NCBI RefSeq assembly: GCF_900128945.1
Contig: NZ_FQUD01000002.1
Coordinates: forward strand, 99,175-163,174
Origin: Chryseobacterium sp. OV279
Lineage (GTDB): Bacteria > Bacteroidota > Bacteroidia > Flavobacteriales > Weeksellaceae
Direction of reading: 5' to 3'
Length of the DNA: 64,000 nt
Shown: in pieces, positions 1-8,161 of the stretch
Layout of the letters: every line of letters begins with the position of its first letter
Position numbering within the stretch: the first letter of the stretch is position 1
Made by a program: the position numbers and the translations under genes
Notes under the pieces: model-generated
Told to the model about the DNA's origin: nothing
The model's database searches: none
The model's input: the letters and a program-made list of their open reading frames with translations, nothing else

Positions 1-2235
1 ATCGTGATCTCAGACCGGTCAAGAAATACGGCCTATCTCGATAAAAGCGACGAAAAGTCATACAAAGAAGTGAAGTTCCTTGAGCCTTTAATGGTTCTTA
101 AAAATAGAGACGGAATGGTGAAAGTAGCGGAATATATTCCGGATGCTTTAATGAAAAAAATTTCGTCTAAATCTATTAAAACCTACGGGTGGATTCCGGA
201 ATCTGAACTTCTTTTATGGAACAGTTCTTTAAAAAGTGAAAAGACGGGATATCCGGTAAGGGTAGCCGTAGTTCCGAATAACAGTGAAGTCATCCGAAGC
301 GCAGAAAGATATTACAAAAATGACTCTATCATGGTGTTCAACTCACCAAGTCTTATAGAGGCTGCCAATGTCAAAATTCCAAACGGCCAGATGGTGTACG
401 TCTACAAACAGGCGGAAAATAATAAACGTTTTCTGGTAGGTAAAAAACCTTCCATTGATATGGACAGTATCAGCACCAGTCTTTACGGGTGGGTAGATTC
501 CAATGTGATCTCTGCTTGGGGTGAACGTTCTGCAATAAAAGTGAAAAATGACACAAAAGTTACCGAGTCTTCTTTAGGAATCCATGAAGGATATCCAGGG
601 GCAGCAGATTCAGAAAGCAGAACAGCTATTCTTCTTACGGATACCCACAAGAGAACACCTCTCGAGAACATCTATCCTGTAAGCCTTGCTTTGAATGAGG
701 CTCCCACACCGGATTCCAAAACAAAATATTTTACCAACATCTTAGACTACAGCAAAAACTATATTTTCAATGTTCTGGGTGAGGAAATTTATTTTGACCG
801 TTACAGGGAAATTACGGAAAGAAATAAAAATATCAACATCGTTTTCGCCCTGGATGTAAGTGCTCCCAATACACCTTATGCCCCTATCGTAAAATCTTTG
901 CTTCAGGATTTGCAGCTTAGATTCGAAAAGCCGTCTTATTTCAATGACGTCAAATATGGTGTTGTATTGTATAAAAATAATCCATGCGGAGAAAATGTTC
1001 TGGTTTCCAATTTAAACAGGGATTACAGTAAAATCACCACATTTATTACCGACAGAACCAATGAAATGAACTGTGCGAGCAATAGCGGATACCAGCCGGT
1101 AGGAGAAGCGCTTACTGCCGCAGGAAACCTTCTTTCAAACGTTCCGGACGAAACCAATATTGTAGTTACTGTAGGGACCTCTGCCAACCAGAGTGGAAAT
1201 ATGTATAGCGTAATCAGTTCCCTTACACAGGCACAGGCCAGACTGATCATGTTCCAAACCAGTGCAAGATCAGCCGATACGTACAATGATTTTGTATTGA
1301 TGGCTGAAAATGTAGTGACCAACACCGCAAAAAACATTGCTGAACTTAAAAAACAGAAGATCATCAACCAAAACGATGTTCTTACTAAAAATAACTTTAG
1401 CCTTATAGAAGGTGACGCAGGATTCTTCTCCCTTGATTATCCAAAACAGAGTATGTCTCAGGGATTTGTAATTTTCCCTAAAAAAGGTGACGTTGCAACA
1501 CCTGGTTACCTGAAAAAATCAGTAGACAGTCTTATTGCACAGGTTACTCTGGACAATCAAACGATTGACAAATCGCTTAATGAATATTTCCATTCTTCAG
1601 TAGGAGCGGGAAGAACAGATGTAGACCTGAAATACAAATATCTGTTCCCTGGTCTTACCAATCCGGTTCCTGCAGGAATTGCAGCGCAGCTGATCAACTA
1701 CGGAAATCCATTCCTGGTAAAAGGATATATCCCTAAAGAGTTGAAAGAGGTTAAACCGAATATTGAGAAAGGGATTCTTATTTCTGAAACAGAGTATGAC
1801 AACCTGAAGAATTTCTACACAGAAGTTCATCTTAAGACGCAACCTGAAAGAGCAGACTTTAACCAGGCTACAGCAATTAAAGAGTATATCAGGATTCTTA
1901 AAAAGTATAATCCTACTTTAACATTCCTTGATAAATCTGAACTGTATGAGAAACCAATGTCTTATGCAGTAGGATTAAGTACAGGGTTTGATAATTCTGA
2001 AGAAGAGCTGATGTCAAAATACAAGCTTAAAGGCTGGAAGAAATCGAAAATCGTTTTAAAAGAAACGGTAAGAAAGTATTTCAAGGATTATAAATTACTG
2101 GCAGAGAGAATGCTTTCCCACAGAAACAATCCTGCAGTGAAAATCCAGCAGAACGGACAAACATTCTATTGGCTAAATGAATACTTTATGCCAACCACTC
2201 AGATTATTGAAGAGCCGGAATACACAAAGCATTAA
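1..2235 (+). CDS. tssR: Type VI secretion protein TssR, 5'-truncated by the window edge
   Basis: The reading frame is open from the first base, so the true start lies upstream; the GTG at 4 is probably internal. TssR is a component of the Bacteroidetes-specific (subtype iii) T6SS, probably envelope-associated. About 743 residues are visible: two SH3-like stretches containing YGWIPE and YGWVDS (residues about 60 and 161), then a von Willebrand A-like fold whose first strand is NINIVFALDVSAP (about 276-287), with the DxS of a partial MIDAS motif. The C-terminal third is alpha/beta with no motif I can name. The gene is followed by a hairpin terminator and hcp, as expected for the end of a tss operon. 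The identification rests on overall pattern and on the hcp, clpV and vgrG neighbours. Confidence 0.8.
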   Translation: MVISDRSRNTAYLDKSDEKSYKEVKFLEPLMVLKNRDGMVKVAEYIPDALMKKISSKSIKTYGWIPESELLLWNSSLKSEKTGYPVRVAVVPNNSEVIRSAERYYKNDSIMVFNSPSLIEAANVKIPNGQMVYVYKQAENNKRFLVGKKPSIDMDSISTSLYGWVDSNVISAWGERSAIKVKNDTKVTESSLGIHEGYPGAADSESRTAILLTDTHKRTPLENIYPVSLALNEAPTPDSKTKYFTNILDYSKNYIFNVLGEEIYFDRYREITERNKNINIVFALDVSAPNTPYAPIVKSLLQDLQLRFEKPSYFNDVKYGVVLYKNNPCGENVLVSNLNRDYSKITTFITDRTNEMNCASNSGYQPVGEALTAAGNLLSNVPDETNIVVTVGTSANQSGNMYSVISSLTQAQARLIMFQTSARSADTYNDFVLMAENVVTNTAKNIAELKKQKIINQNDVLTKNNFSLIEGDAGFFSLDYPKQSMSQGFVIFPKKGDVATPGYLKKSVDSLIAQVTLDNQTIDKSLNEYFHSSVGAGRTDVDLKYKYLFPGLTNPVPAGIAAQLINYGNPFLVKGYIPKELKEVKPNIEKGILISETEYDNLKNFYTEVHLKTQPERADFNQATAIKEYIRILKKYNPTLTFLDKSELYEKPMSYAVGLSTGFDNSEEELMSKYKLKGWKKSKIVLKETVRKYFKDYKLLAERMLSHRNNPAVKIQQNGQTFYWLNEYFMPTTQIIEEPEYTKH

Positions 2236-2260
2236 TCAATCACTAATTTGATGATATCAA

Positions 2261-2290
2261 AAGCAGGAGTTTTTACTTCTGCTTTTTTTT
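2261..2290 (+). terminator. Rho-independent terminator after tssR
   Basis: AAGCAG and CTGCTT, with additional AG/CT pairing, close a short A/T-rich loop and are followed by a run of eight T's. It lies 25 bases after the tssR stop and closes the upstream T6SS operon. Confidence 0.75.
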
Positions 2291-2299
2291 GTTTGTGAG

Positions 2300-2665
2300 A
2301 AGATAGAGTCAAGATTTAAGAACCGGAAACCAAGATTTTAGATATCAGACACCAGATTTCAGACATTAGACTTTTAAAGATTGAAATTGAGGGGGGAAGT
2401 GTTAATGCTGAATTTTTGCTTCGCAAGTGAATCGTGAATTTAAGAAACAAGAGCCAAGAATCAAGATTTTAGACATCAGATTTCAGATATGTTTCGGGAT
2501 GCGAGTTCCGGGTTCCGAGATTCGAACCAGCAACTAACAACTAACAACTCTCTTACTCTCAAACCCTCAAACTCGAACCTAATAACTACCAAAAAATCTT
2601 AAACACTAAAGATTTTTGATCCTTCAACCCGGTATCTCCAAACCTCGCATCTCGTCTTCCCAAAT
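2300..2665 (+). repeat. Composite low-complexity intergenic repeat, copy 1
   Basis: This stretch has no credible gene. It is built from degenerate words such as AGATTTCAGACA, TGCTTCGCAAGTGAATCGTG, AAGAAACAAGAGCCAAGAAT and GTTTCGGGATGCGAG, ending in CAACTAACAACT and CTCAAACCCTCAAACT words. Read on the opposite strand, the block at 25590-25905 contains the same words in the same order over about 270 bp. Partial copies lie at 14878, 30240, 33640 and 35100. Confidence 0.75.
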
Positions 2666-2771
2666 CCTACCTATTTCTCAATGAAGTGTAAAATGTCTTT
2701 GTTTTCATTGAAAAACAGATACTTGTAAAGTCCCTTCCCATAATATTTTTGAAAGATTATTAAATCCATAG

Positions 2772-2808
2772 TCGTAGAATTACTACAAGAAATCGTAGAA
2801 CTACTACA
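2772..2808 (+). promoter_or_regulatory. Tandem palindromic operator pair upstream of hcp-1
   Basis: TCGTAGAATTACTACA at 2772-2787 and TCGTAGAACTACTACA at 2793-2808 are two copies of a GTAG-N5-CTAC inverted repeat, 21 bp apart start to start (two helical turns). The pair ends 49 bp before the -7 box and 111 bp before the hcp ATG. The same pair with the same spacing precedes the two other hcp genes, so it is probably an activator or repressor site. Confidence 0.7.
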
Positions 2809-2856
2809 AAATATGAGATTTCTATTCAAATCCTTTTGGAATAGAAATAAGGGTTC

Positions 2857-2864
2857 TATATTTG
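2857..2864 (+). promoter_or_regulatory. Bacteroidetes -7 promoter box of hcp-1
   Basis: TATATTTG fits the Bacteroidetes sigma-A -7 consensus TAnnTTTG. A TTTG at 2835-2838, 18 bp upstream, can serve as the -33 element. Predicted 5' UTR is about 47 nt. Confidence 0.6.
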
Positions 2865-2918
2865 TTAAACAATCACACCACATCACAAAATATTAATAAC
2901 GGTTAAAATTTACCTAAC

Positions 2919-3323
2919 ATGGCGGGAAATTCAAGAGGAATCTTAAAATTCAATGGCGGAGAAGGGCAGAAATTATTGAAACTGAATTACAGTGTATCCA
3001 GATCTACAGACGTTTCAGGACGTGTGGCATCAGATCCTTCCAATGCACAGATTAAAATTACAGTTGAAGCTACTGAAAAATCTGACATTCTGGAAAGTTT
3101 GCTGAACGGAAAGTATAAACCTACCACTGGAGAAGTAACCTTTAACAAATCTCATGAAGAAGGAACACTGATCACTCTGAACTGGAAAAACGGTTATGTA
3201 GTCCAGCATCAGGTAAGTTTCGATGCCATAGACGAAAACAGCATGCTGATCAGTTTCGTTGTAAGTGCAGAAACTATTGACTACGGCAACTCCGAATTTA
3301 ACGGATTATGGCCATCTAATTAA
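2919..3323 (+). CDS. tssD: T6SS tube protein TssD (Hcp), copy 1
   Basis: This 134-residue protein is the hexameric inner-tube subunit of a subtype iii T6SS. The tube is expelled by sheath contraction and can carry effectors in its lumen. The start is fixed by identity with two paralogs in this window (7521 and 14391): all begin MA(G/A)NSRGILKFNGGE and share VSRSTDVSGRVASDPSNA. This copy is the most diverged, mainly after residue 85, with a different C-terminus ending NGLWPSN. It is transcribed alone, with its own promoter, operator pair and downstream terminator. High-copy expression is expected for a tube subunit. Confidence 0.93.
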   Translation: MAGNSRGILKFNGGEGQKLLKLNYSVSRSTDVSGRVASDPSNAQIKITVEATEKSDILESLLNGKYKPTTGEVTFNKSHEEGTLITLNWKNGYVVQHQVSFDAIDENSMLISFVVSAETIDYGNSEFNGLWPSN

Positions 3324-3352
3324 GACACACTATTACACATCAACATTCATAG

Positions 3353-3385
3353 AAAAAGACTGTCCCTTAAAAGGCAGTCTTTTTT
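3353..3385 (+). terminator. Terminator of hcp-1
   Basis: AAAAAGACTG pairs perfectly with CAGTCTTTTT across a 12-nt loop, and the T-run is part of the stem. It isolates hcp-1 from clpV. Between it and clpV (3386-3684) I see only AT-rich sequence and one promoter box. Confidence 0.8.
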
Positions 3386-3589
3386 GCCTAAAGAACTTTA
3401 TCTGATGTATTTAAATTGAAAGCAAAGATTGTTTTGGTAGGTGTCCAAACAATAGAAACAGATAATCCCAAGGTAATCCCGTATAGAAAAATGGTAAGCT
3501 GAAATAAAAACACAACCAAAAAAACTTATTACATCTCTAATCAAAGAATTAACTATCTTTAAGCCTACATTCATTTTGTATAAAAAAGA

Positions 3590-3597
3590 TATATTTG
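3590..3597 (+). promoter_or_regulatory. Possible -7 box for clpV
   Basis: TATATTTG matches TAnnTTTG 88 bp before the clpV start. No well-spaced -33 element is visible. The hcp-type palindromes are absent here. Confidence 0.4.
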
Positions 3598-3684
3598 TAC
3601 AAATGTATCTTTTGACAGATAACACCAAATCATCTGATAAAAACTAAAAAGAACACAGACATATTAATATTAGAAAAATTATAA

Positions 3685-6183
3685 ATGGGAGTACTAGTAA
3701 CCAACGAGACAGTAAAGCAGCTATTTCATATTGCTCAGTCGATAGCGAAGGAAAATTATAATGCAACCTACGGCGGGCCACATATTTTACAGGCCTTAAT
3801 GCATAAAGATATCGGCCTTAATGAATTCCTGAAAAGTATTGATAAAGATCCCGGCTATTTTTATGAGTGGGCAGATGTCCGCATTGAAGACTATCCAAAA
3901 ACAGCCCATCTTCCGGATGAGGTACGTGCGGATGAAGCTGTAGATACCCTTACTGAAGAAGCAGACGATATCCGTCTGAAACTGGGACTGGATGAGATTA
4001 CCCCGATCTGTATCCTTACCGCTATTGTAAAACCTCAGGTGGTCTTTTCGCTGCAGCAGCTGAAATCACTTCCGCTGAGAGAACATGAAATTTTCAATTT
4101 ATATAGAAAAGATACCCCTTTCGCTGTATCCGAAGATGGTGATTTTGCTTCACTTTTCTCTAACGGATCAGATTTCACAGATTCATCGTTTCCTTCCATT
4201 AAAAGCTATTGTGTAGACAGAACGGCACAGGCCAGAAAAGGAGATCTTGAAAATATTATAGGAAGAGATAAGGAGCTTAGGATGCTTGTGGAAATCCTTT
4301 GCAGAAGAAGCAAACCGAATGTCATCATCATCGGTGAACCGGGTGTCGGAAAAACAGCCCTGGTGGAAGGTTTTGCTACCGAAATCACCAAAGGAAATGT
4401 TCCTGAAATGCTTAAAAATGCAACCCTTCTTGAACTGGACACAGGAGCATTATTAGCCGGAACTTCTTACAAAGGTGAAATTGAAGACCGTTTGAAAAAA
4501 GTCATCAATGAATGCAAGAAAATTGAAAAAGCAGTTCTTTTCATTGACGAAATTCATACCCTTTTAGATCCGAAAGGAAGCATCGGAAACGTAGCCAATC
4601 TTCTTAAGCCTGAACTGGCGAGAGGCGAGATTACCGTAATCGGAGCTACCACACAGGAAGAATACAGAAAAATCATCGAGCCGGAACAGGCTTTCAACCG
4701 TCGTTTCGAGGTCTTAACCGTGAATGAACCGGATGAGCAGACTTGTGTAAAAATGATTGATGTTCTTCTTGATGGCTATAAAAAACACCACGGCATCGAA
4801 GTGGAAAAAACTTCTATTCCTGAATGTGTACGTTTAGCAAAAAGATATGCAAAAGGTAAAAAACTGCCGGATGCAGCCATTGACTTGTTAGACAGAACCA
4901 TGGCCGCGATCAAAATGCTGGATGAACTTTCAGAAAAAGAACTCGCAAGCTGGAAAGAAACCTATGAAACCATTTTAAAAGAAGAATTTACCGATACTAA
5001 GGATCAGGCTAATGAACTGATCTGGAACTATAATCTGCTGAGAGATAAAATAAGTCCGATTCTTTGGGGATCATTAAGCGAGCAGCCGGTTATTGACAAT
5101 TCCATGCCGGTGGACCAGATCCATAAAATCATTGATGATACTTACGTAGAGCTTTTACAGCATGCCGCTAAAAAAAGAGAAAAAGTAGACCGTCTGGAAC
5201 TGGCAGCAGTGATGGCGGCAAAAACCAATATTCCAATCGGGAAAATCCAGGCTCAGGAAAAAGAAAAGCTTCTGAACATGGAATCTATGCTATTGAACAG
5301 AGTTGTAGGGCAGGATCATGCCTTAAAAATTCTTTCAGATGCCATTGTTGAAAACCGAAGCGGATTGAACAAACCGGGACAGCCTATCGGGTCATTCTTC
5401 CTTCTGGGACCTACCGGAACCGGGAAAACCGAGCTGGCAAAATCTATGGCAGAGCTTCTTTTCAATGATGAGAAAGCGATGGTTCGTTTTGATATGTCCG
5501 AATTCAAAGAAGAACATTCCGCTGCATTATTGTACGGAGCGCCTCCGGGATATGTAGGATATGAAGAAGGAGGAATGTTGGTGAATAAAATCAGACAGCA
5601 GCCGTATACCGTTGTTTTATTTGATGAAATTGAAAAAGCCCACCATTCTGTTTTTGATGTATTCTTACAGATCATGGATGAAGGAAAAGTACATGATAAA
5701 CTGGGCAAAGAAGGAGACTTCAGTAATGCCATTATATTATTTACTTCAAATATCGGAAGCGAAGAAATCGTAAAACAGTTTGAAGAAGGAAAAGTTCCGG
5801 AATCATCTTCACTGATGCAGATCATGTCCAATTCCGGTAGATTCAGACCAGAATTTTTAGCGAGGATTACAGAGATTATTCCTTTTGCACCGATCACGGA
5901 ATCTATTGCAGAAAGAATCTTCAATATCCAGCTTAAATCCCTTCATACTTCACTTACGAGATTGGGAATGGCCTTGAAAATTTCAGACGAGGCTGTGAAA
6001 AATCTTGCCTTAGGAGGATTCAGCAGCAAGTACGGAGCAAGACAGATTTCCGGTGTGATCCGCGCTCAGCTGGCAAGACCGATTTCTAAAATGATCGTAA
6101 GAGAAGAAGTGAAATCCGGCCAGACCATCCATGTAGACTGGAATAATGAAGAAGATAAGTTGAGCTGGAAAGTAGAAGATTAA
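3685..6183 (+). CDS. clpV: T6SS sheath-disassembly AAA+ ATPase ClpV/TssH
   Basis: This 832-residue Clp/HSP100 double ATPase recycles the contracted T6SS sheath in the cytoplasm. An N-terminal Clp repeat domain (about 1-150) is followed by AAA-1 with Walker A GEPGVGKT (217-224) and Walker B VLFIDEIH (about 284), then a shortened middle domain. AAA-2 has Walker A GPTGTGKT (575-582) and Walker B VVLFDEIE (about 643), and a C-terminal ClpB-type small domain ends the protein. The sequence would also fit ClpB/ClpC by motif alone. Its position between two hcp genes, and the altered N-domain beginning MGVLVTNETVKQLFHIAQS, make the T6SS role likely. Confidence 0.9.
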   Translation: MGVLVTNETVKQLFHIAQSIAKENYNATYGGPHILQALMHKDIGLNEFLKSIDKDPGYFYEWADVRIEDYPKTAHLPDEVRADEAVDTLTEEADDIRLKLGLDEITPICILTAIVKPQVVFSLQQLKSLPLREHEIFNLYRKDTPFAVSEDGDFASLFSNGSDFTDSSFPSIKSYCVDRTAQARKGDLENIIGRDKELRMLVEILCRRSKPNVIIIGEPGVGKTALVEGFATEITKGNVPEMLKNATLLELDTGALLAGTSYKGEIEDRLKKVINECKKIEKAVLFIDEIHTLLDPKGSIGNVANLLKPELARGEITVIGATTQEEYRKIIEPEQAFNRRFEVLTVNEPDEQTCVKMIDVLLDGYKKHHGIEVEKTSIPECVRLAKRYAKGKKLPDAAIDLLDRTMAAIKMLDELSEKELASWKETYETILKEEFTDTKDQANELIWNYNLLRDKISPILWGSLSEQPVIDNSMPVDQIHKIIDDTYVELLQHAAKKREKVDRLELAAVMAAKTNIPIGKIQAQEKEKLLNMESMLLNRVVGQDHALKILSDAIVENRSGLNKPGQPIGSFFLLGPTGTGKTELAKSMAELLFNDEKAMVRFDMSEFKEEHSAALLYGAPPGYVGYEEGGMLVNKIRQQPYTVVLFDEIEKAHHSVFDVFLQIMDEGKVHDKLGKEGDFSNAIILFTSNIGSEEIVKQFEEGKVPESSSLMQIMSNSGRFRPEFLARITEIIPFAPITESIAERIFNIQLKSLHTSLTRLGMALKISDEAVKNLALGGFSSKYGARQISGVIRAQLARPISKMIVREEVKSGQTIHVDWNNEEDKLSWKVED

Positions 6184-6192
6184 CCATAAAAC

Positions 6193-6246
6193 ATGGAAAG
6201 CTGGTGGGTTGATGAACTGATCAGCTTTCTTTATGATAACCATTAA
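6193..6246 (+). other. Hairpin and possible 17-codon leader between clpV and the transglycosylase
   Basis: GAAAGCTG (from 6196) and CAGCTTTC form an inverted repeat around an 18-nt loop. The same stretch reads as a 17-codon frame from ATG 6193, beginning MESWWVDEL. There is no T-run, so a strong terminator is unlikely; it may be an RNA-stability or attenuation element. Coding is unproven. Confidence 0.25.
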
Positions 6247-6255
6247 GGAATTAAA

Positions 6256-7125
6256 ATGAAAACTGTATTCAAAAATATCATTACAGGACTGATGCTCGCA
6301 GGGACTTTTGTCATGGTGAACGGACAGTTTCTCGCCGCCTCCGATACTTCGGAAGCCAGCGTGAGAAAATACAAGAACATCATCAATGGCAATAAAGAAG
6401 TCGTTGAGTTCATCGAACATGCATTGGTAGAAAAGGGTGTACCGAAACACTTGAGGAATCTGGCTTTAATAGAATCCCATTTTAACAGAAATATTACCTC
6501 AGGAGCCGGAGCAGTGGGAATGTGGCAGTTTATGACCGCGCACGCCAACCAGTACGGCCTTACAGAACAGGAACGCACCGATGTATATAAAAGCACTAAA
6601 ACCGCCGCAATTTCCCTGGCGAATCTTTATAAAAAATACGGAGACTGGATTACCGTTGTAGCCGCTTACAACTGTGGTGAAGGAAATATTGCCAAAGCTA
6701 TGCAGGCTGCGAACTCTACTCAGTATCATGTTTTTTCCCAATATCTTCCGGGAGAAACCATCAATCATGTAAAAAAATACCTGAATGCGTGCTATGCAAC
6801 CGGTGAATTGGAAAGTGTTTTAAACAATTATAATTCTTCACGACTGAATAAAGTTTTCTTTACAGAAGCGGGAGGAAATAGAAATAACGGGGTGTCTCTT
6901 CAGGAAACCGAAATCAATGCAGGATTTAATCTGGATGTGATTGCCCGTGAACTGAATGTACAACTGAATGAAATCCTTGCCTGGAATCCGGGAATTGTGG
7001 AAGAACTTCAGAAAAAAGGGGAAAGTCAGCTTTTTCTTCCTACCGATCTTATGCCGGATTTTCTGCTGAAAAAAAATAAAATTCTTTTCCGTTCCATAAA
7101 AGAAGGAGGAAAAGCTCAGCAATAA
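6256..7125 (+). CDS. MltD-like lytic transglycosylase (SLT domain plus LysM-like tail)
   Basis: This 289-residue exported enzyme is predicted to cleave the MurNAc-GlcNAc bond of peptidoglycan with 1,6-anhydro product formation. After a signal peptide (about 1-29) comes a family-1 SLT domain with catalytic Glu73 in LALIESHFN, then GAGAVGMWQFM and AAYNCGEGN motifs (about 85-145). The C-terminal part (about 218-255, NLDVIARELNVQLNEILAWNPG) resembles a degenerate LysM as in MltD. It lies 72 bp after clpV and is probably co-transcribed, so it may open the wall for T6SS assembly. A general housekeeping role is the alternative. Confidence 0.82.
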   Translation: MKTVFKNIITGLMLAGTFVMVNGQFLAASDTSEASVRKYKNIINGNKEVVEFIEHALVEKGVPKHLRNLALIESHFNRNITSGAGAVGMWQFMTAHANQYGLTEQERTDVYKSTKTAAISLANLYKKYGDWITVVAAYNCGEGNIAKAMQAANSTQYHVFSQYLPGETINHVKKYLNACYATGELESVLNNYNSSRLNKVFFTEAGGNRNNGVSLQETEINAGFNLDVIARELNVQLNEILAWNPGIVEELQKKGESQLFLPTDLMPDFLLKKNKILFRSIKEGGKAQQ

Positions 7126-7151
7126 GTTCTACTGCTGTAGAAAAATGTAAT

Positions 7152-7177
7152 AACCGTCTTCTTATGGCGGTTTTTTT
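7152..7177 (+). terminator. Terminator after the transglycosylase
   Basis: AACCG and CGGTT pair around an 11-nt loop and are followed by further T's. It closes the clpV-transglycosylase unit. Confidence 0.6.
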
Positions 7178-7198
7178 ATGCCTAGTATTGTTTTATTT

Positions 7199-7231
7199 AA
7201 CCATGTCAAGGTTCAAAATCTTGACATGGTT
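7199..7231. repeat. 33-nt perfect hairpin repeat, copy 1
   Basis: AACCATGTCAAG and CTTGACATGGTT form a 12-bp perfect stem around a 9-nt loop. A second copy, differing at one base, lies at 51493-51525. The rest of the 7126-7520 gap is AT-rich sequence and the hcp-2 promoter. Confidence 0.75.
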
Positions 7232-7374
7232 AAGGGCTATAAATTGTCTTTAATTTGTCTTAAAAATCCTTAATATTTCTCCTTTAAGTGTAAAAAAATA
7301 AGTAAAACAGGTTTTTGTGTGTTGTTTTAACTATTTTAAATTCAATTAATTAAATGGTGTGCTTAAATCTATTG

Positions 7375-7411
7375 TCGTAGAATTACTACATCAAATCGTA
7401 GAATTACTACA
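7375..7411 (+). promoter_or_regulatory. Tandem palindromic operator pair upstream of hcp-2
   Basis: TCGTAGAATTACTACA occurs at 7375-7390 and again, identical, at 7396-7411 with the same 21-bp period as at the other hcp genes. The pair ends 49 bp before the -7 box and 110 bp before the ATG. Confidence 0.72.
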
Positions 7412-7459
7412 AATTTTTAAATTTATATCCAAAAGCTTTTTTTTCAAAATACGTCGTTA

Positions 7460-7467
7460 TATATTTG
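7460..7467 (+). promoter_or_regulatory. -7 promoter box of hcp-2
   Basis: TATATTTG is followed by GCTCTGTAATCAATCAC, which is shared with the hcp-3 leader, so both promoter and 5' UTR are conserved between these paralogs. Confidence 0.6.
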
Positions 7468-7520
7468 CTCTGTAATCAATCACCAAATCACAAAATATTA
7501 ACAGTTAAAATTTACAAATC

Positions 7521-7931
7521 ATGGCAGCAAATTCAAGAGGAATCTTAAAATTCAACGGAGGAGAAGAGCAAAAATTATTAAAGCTTAACTACAGCGTTTC
7601 AAGATCTACAGATGTATCAGGACGTGTAGCATCAGATCCTTCCAATGCACTGATCAAAGTAACAGTAGAAGCTACTGAAAAATCTGACATCTTAGAAAGC
7701 TTATTGAACGGAAAGTACAAGCCTACAACAGGTGAAGTCACTTTCAACAAGTCTCATGAAGAAGGTACCCTGACTACTCTGAAGTGGGAAAACGGATACG
7801 TAATTCAGCACGAAGTAGACTTCGATGCAGTAGACGAAAACAGTATGCTGATCAGTTTCGTAATCAGTGCTGAGGTTATTACGCTTGGTAACTCTGAGTA
7901 CAGAGGAATGTGGCCTTCATCTGGTCATTAA
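7521..7931 (+). CDS. tssD: T6SS tube protein TssD (Hcp), copy 2
   Basis: This 136-residue Hcp is nearly identical to copy 3 (14391) and clearly distinct from copy 1 after residue 85, sharing VITLGNSEYRGMWP near the C-terminus. Lys88 in TLKWENG and the tail SSGH are its main differences from copy 3. It sits immediately upstream of vgrG and probably supplies tube subunits matched to that spike. Its own promoter, operator pair and downstream hairpin suggest that most transcripts end before vgrG, giving high Hcp and lower VgrG output. Confidence 0.93.
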   Translation: MAANSRGILKFNGGEEQKLLKLNYSVSRSTDVSGRVASDPSNALIKVTVEATEKSDILESLLNGKYKPTTGEVTFNKSHEEGTLTTLKWENGYVIQHEVDFDAVDENSMLISFVISAEVITLGNSEYRGMWPSSGH

Positions 7932-7965
7932 TTTGAACAATCATCTTAGTAAAAATAAATTGGTG

Positions 7966-8004
7966 CAGGATAGTGTATTCGTAAGAATATGCTATTCTGT
8001 TTTT
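7966..8004 (+). terminator. Imperfect terminator between hcp-2 and vgrG
   Basis: CAGGATAG...TATTC and GAATA...CTATTCTG form a long stem with one internal mismatch pair around GTAA, followed by five T's. It could partly terminate hcp transcription and let some reads continue into vgrG. Confidence 0.6.
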
Positions 8005-8161
8005 GCCGTTTTTGGAGTATTATATCCAAAATACTGATGCCGGCGAAGTTCTTATATCAAAAGTTAATTCATATAAGAACGGAGAAACTGCCTTCCAGTG
8101 CTGTATGCTTCCGGAAGTTATTCAAAATTACTATATAGTTTAAGCAAAAAAAACACACACT

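Noticed and set aside
2772..2808. The paired 16-bp repeats as a mini-CRISPR
   Set aside because: Only two units with a 5-bp spacer, identical at three promoters and at fixed promoter distance, which fits operator sites instead.
5316..5924. 202-codon minus-strand open frame inside clpV
   Set aside because: It lies entirely antisense to the conserved second ATPase domain of ClpV and reflects codon bias of the real gene; no start context or family likeness.
3685..6183. Annotation as the heat-shock disaggregase ClpB
   Set aside because: The middle domain is short, the N-domain is atypical and the gene sits between hcp copies, so ClpV/TssH is the better call.
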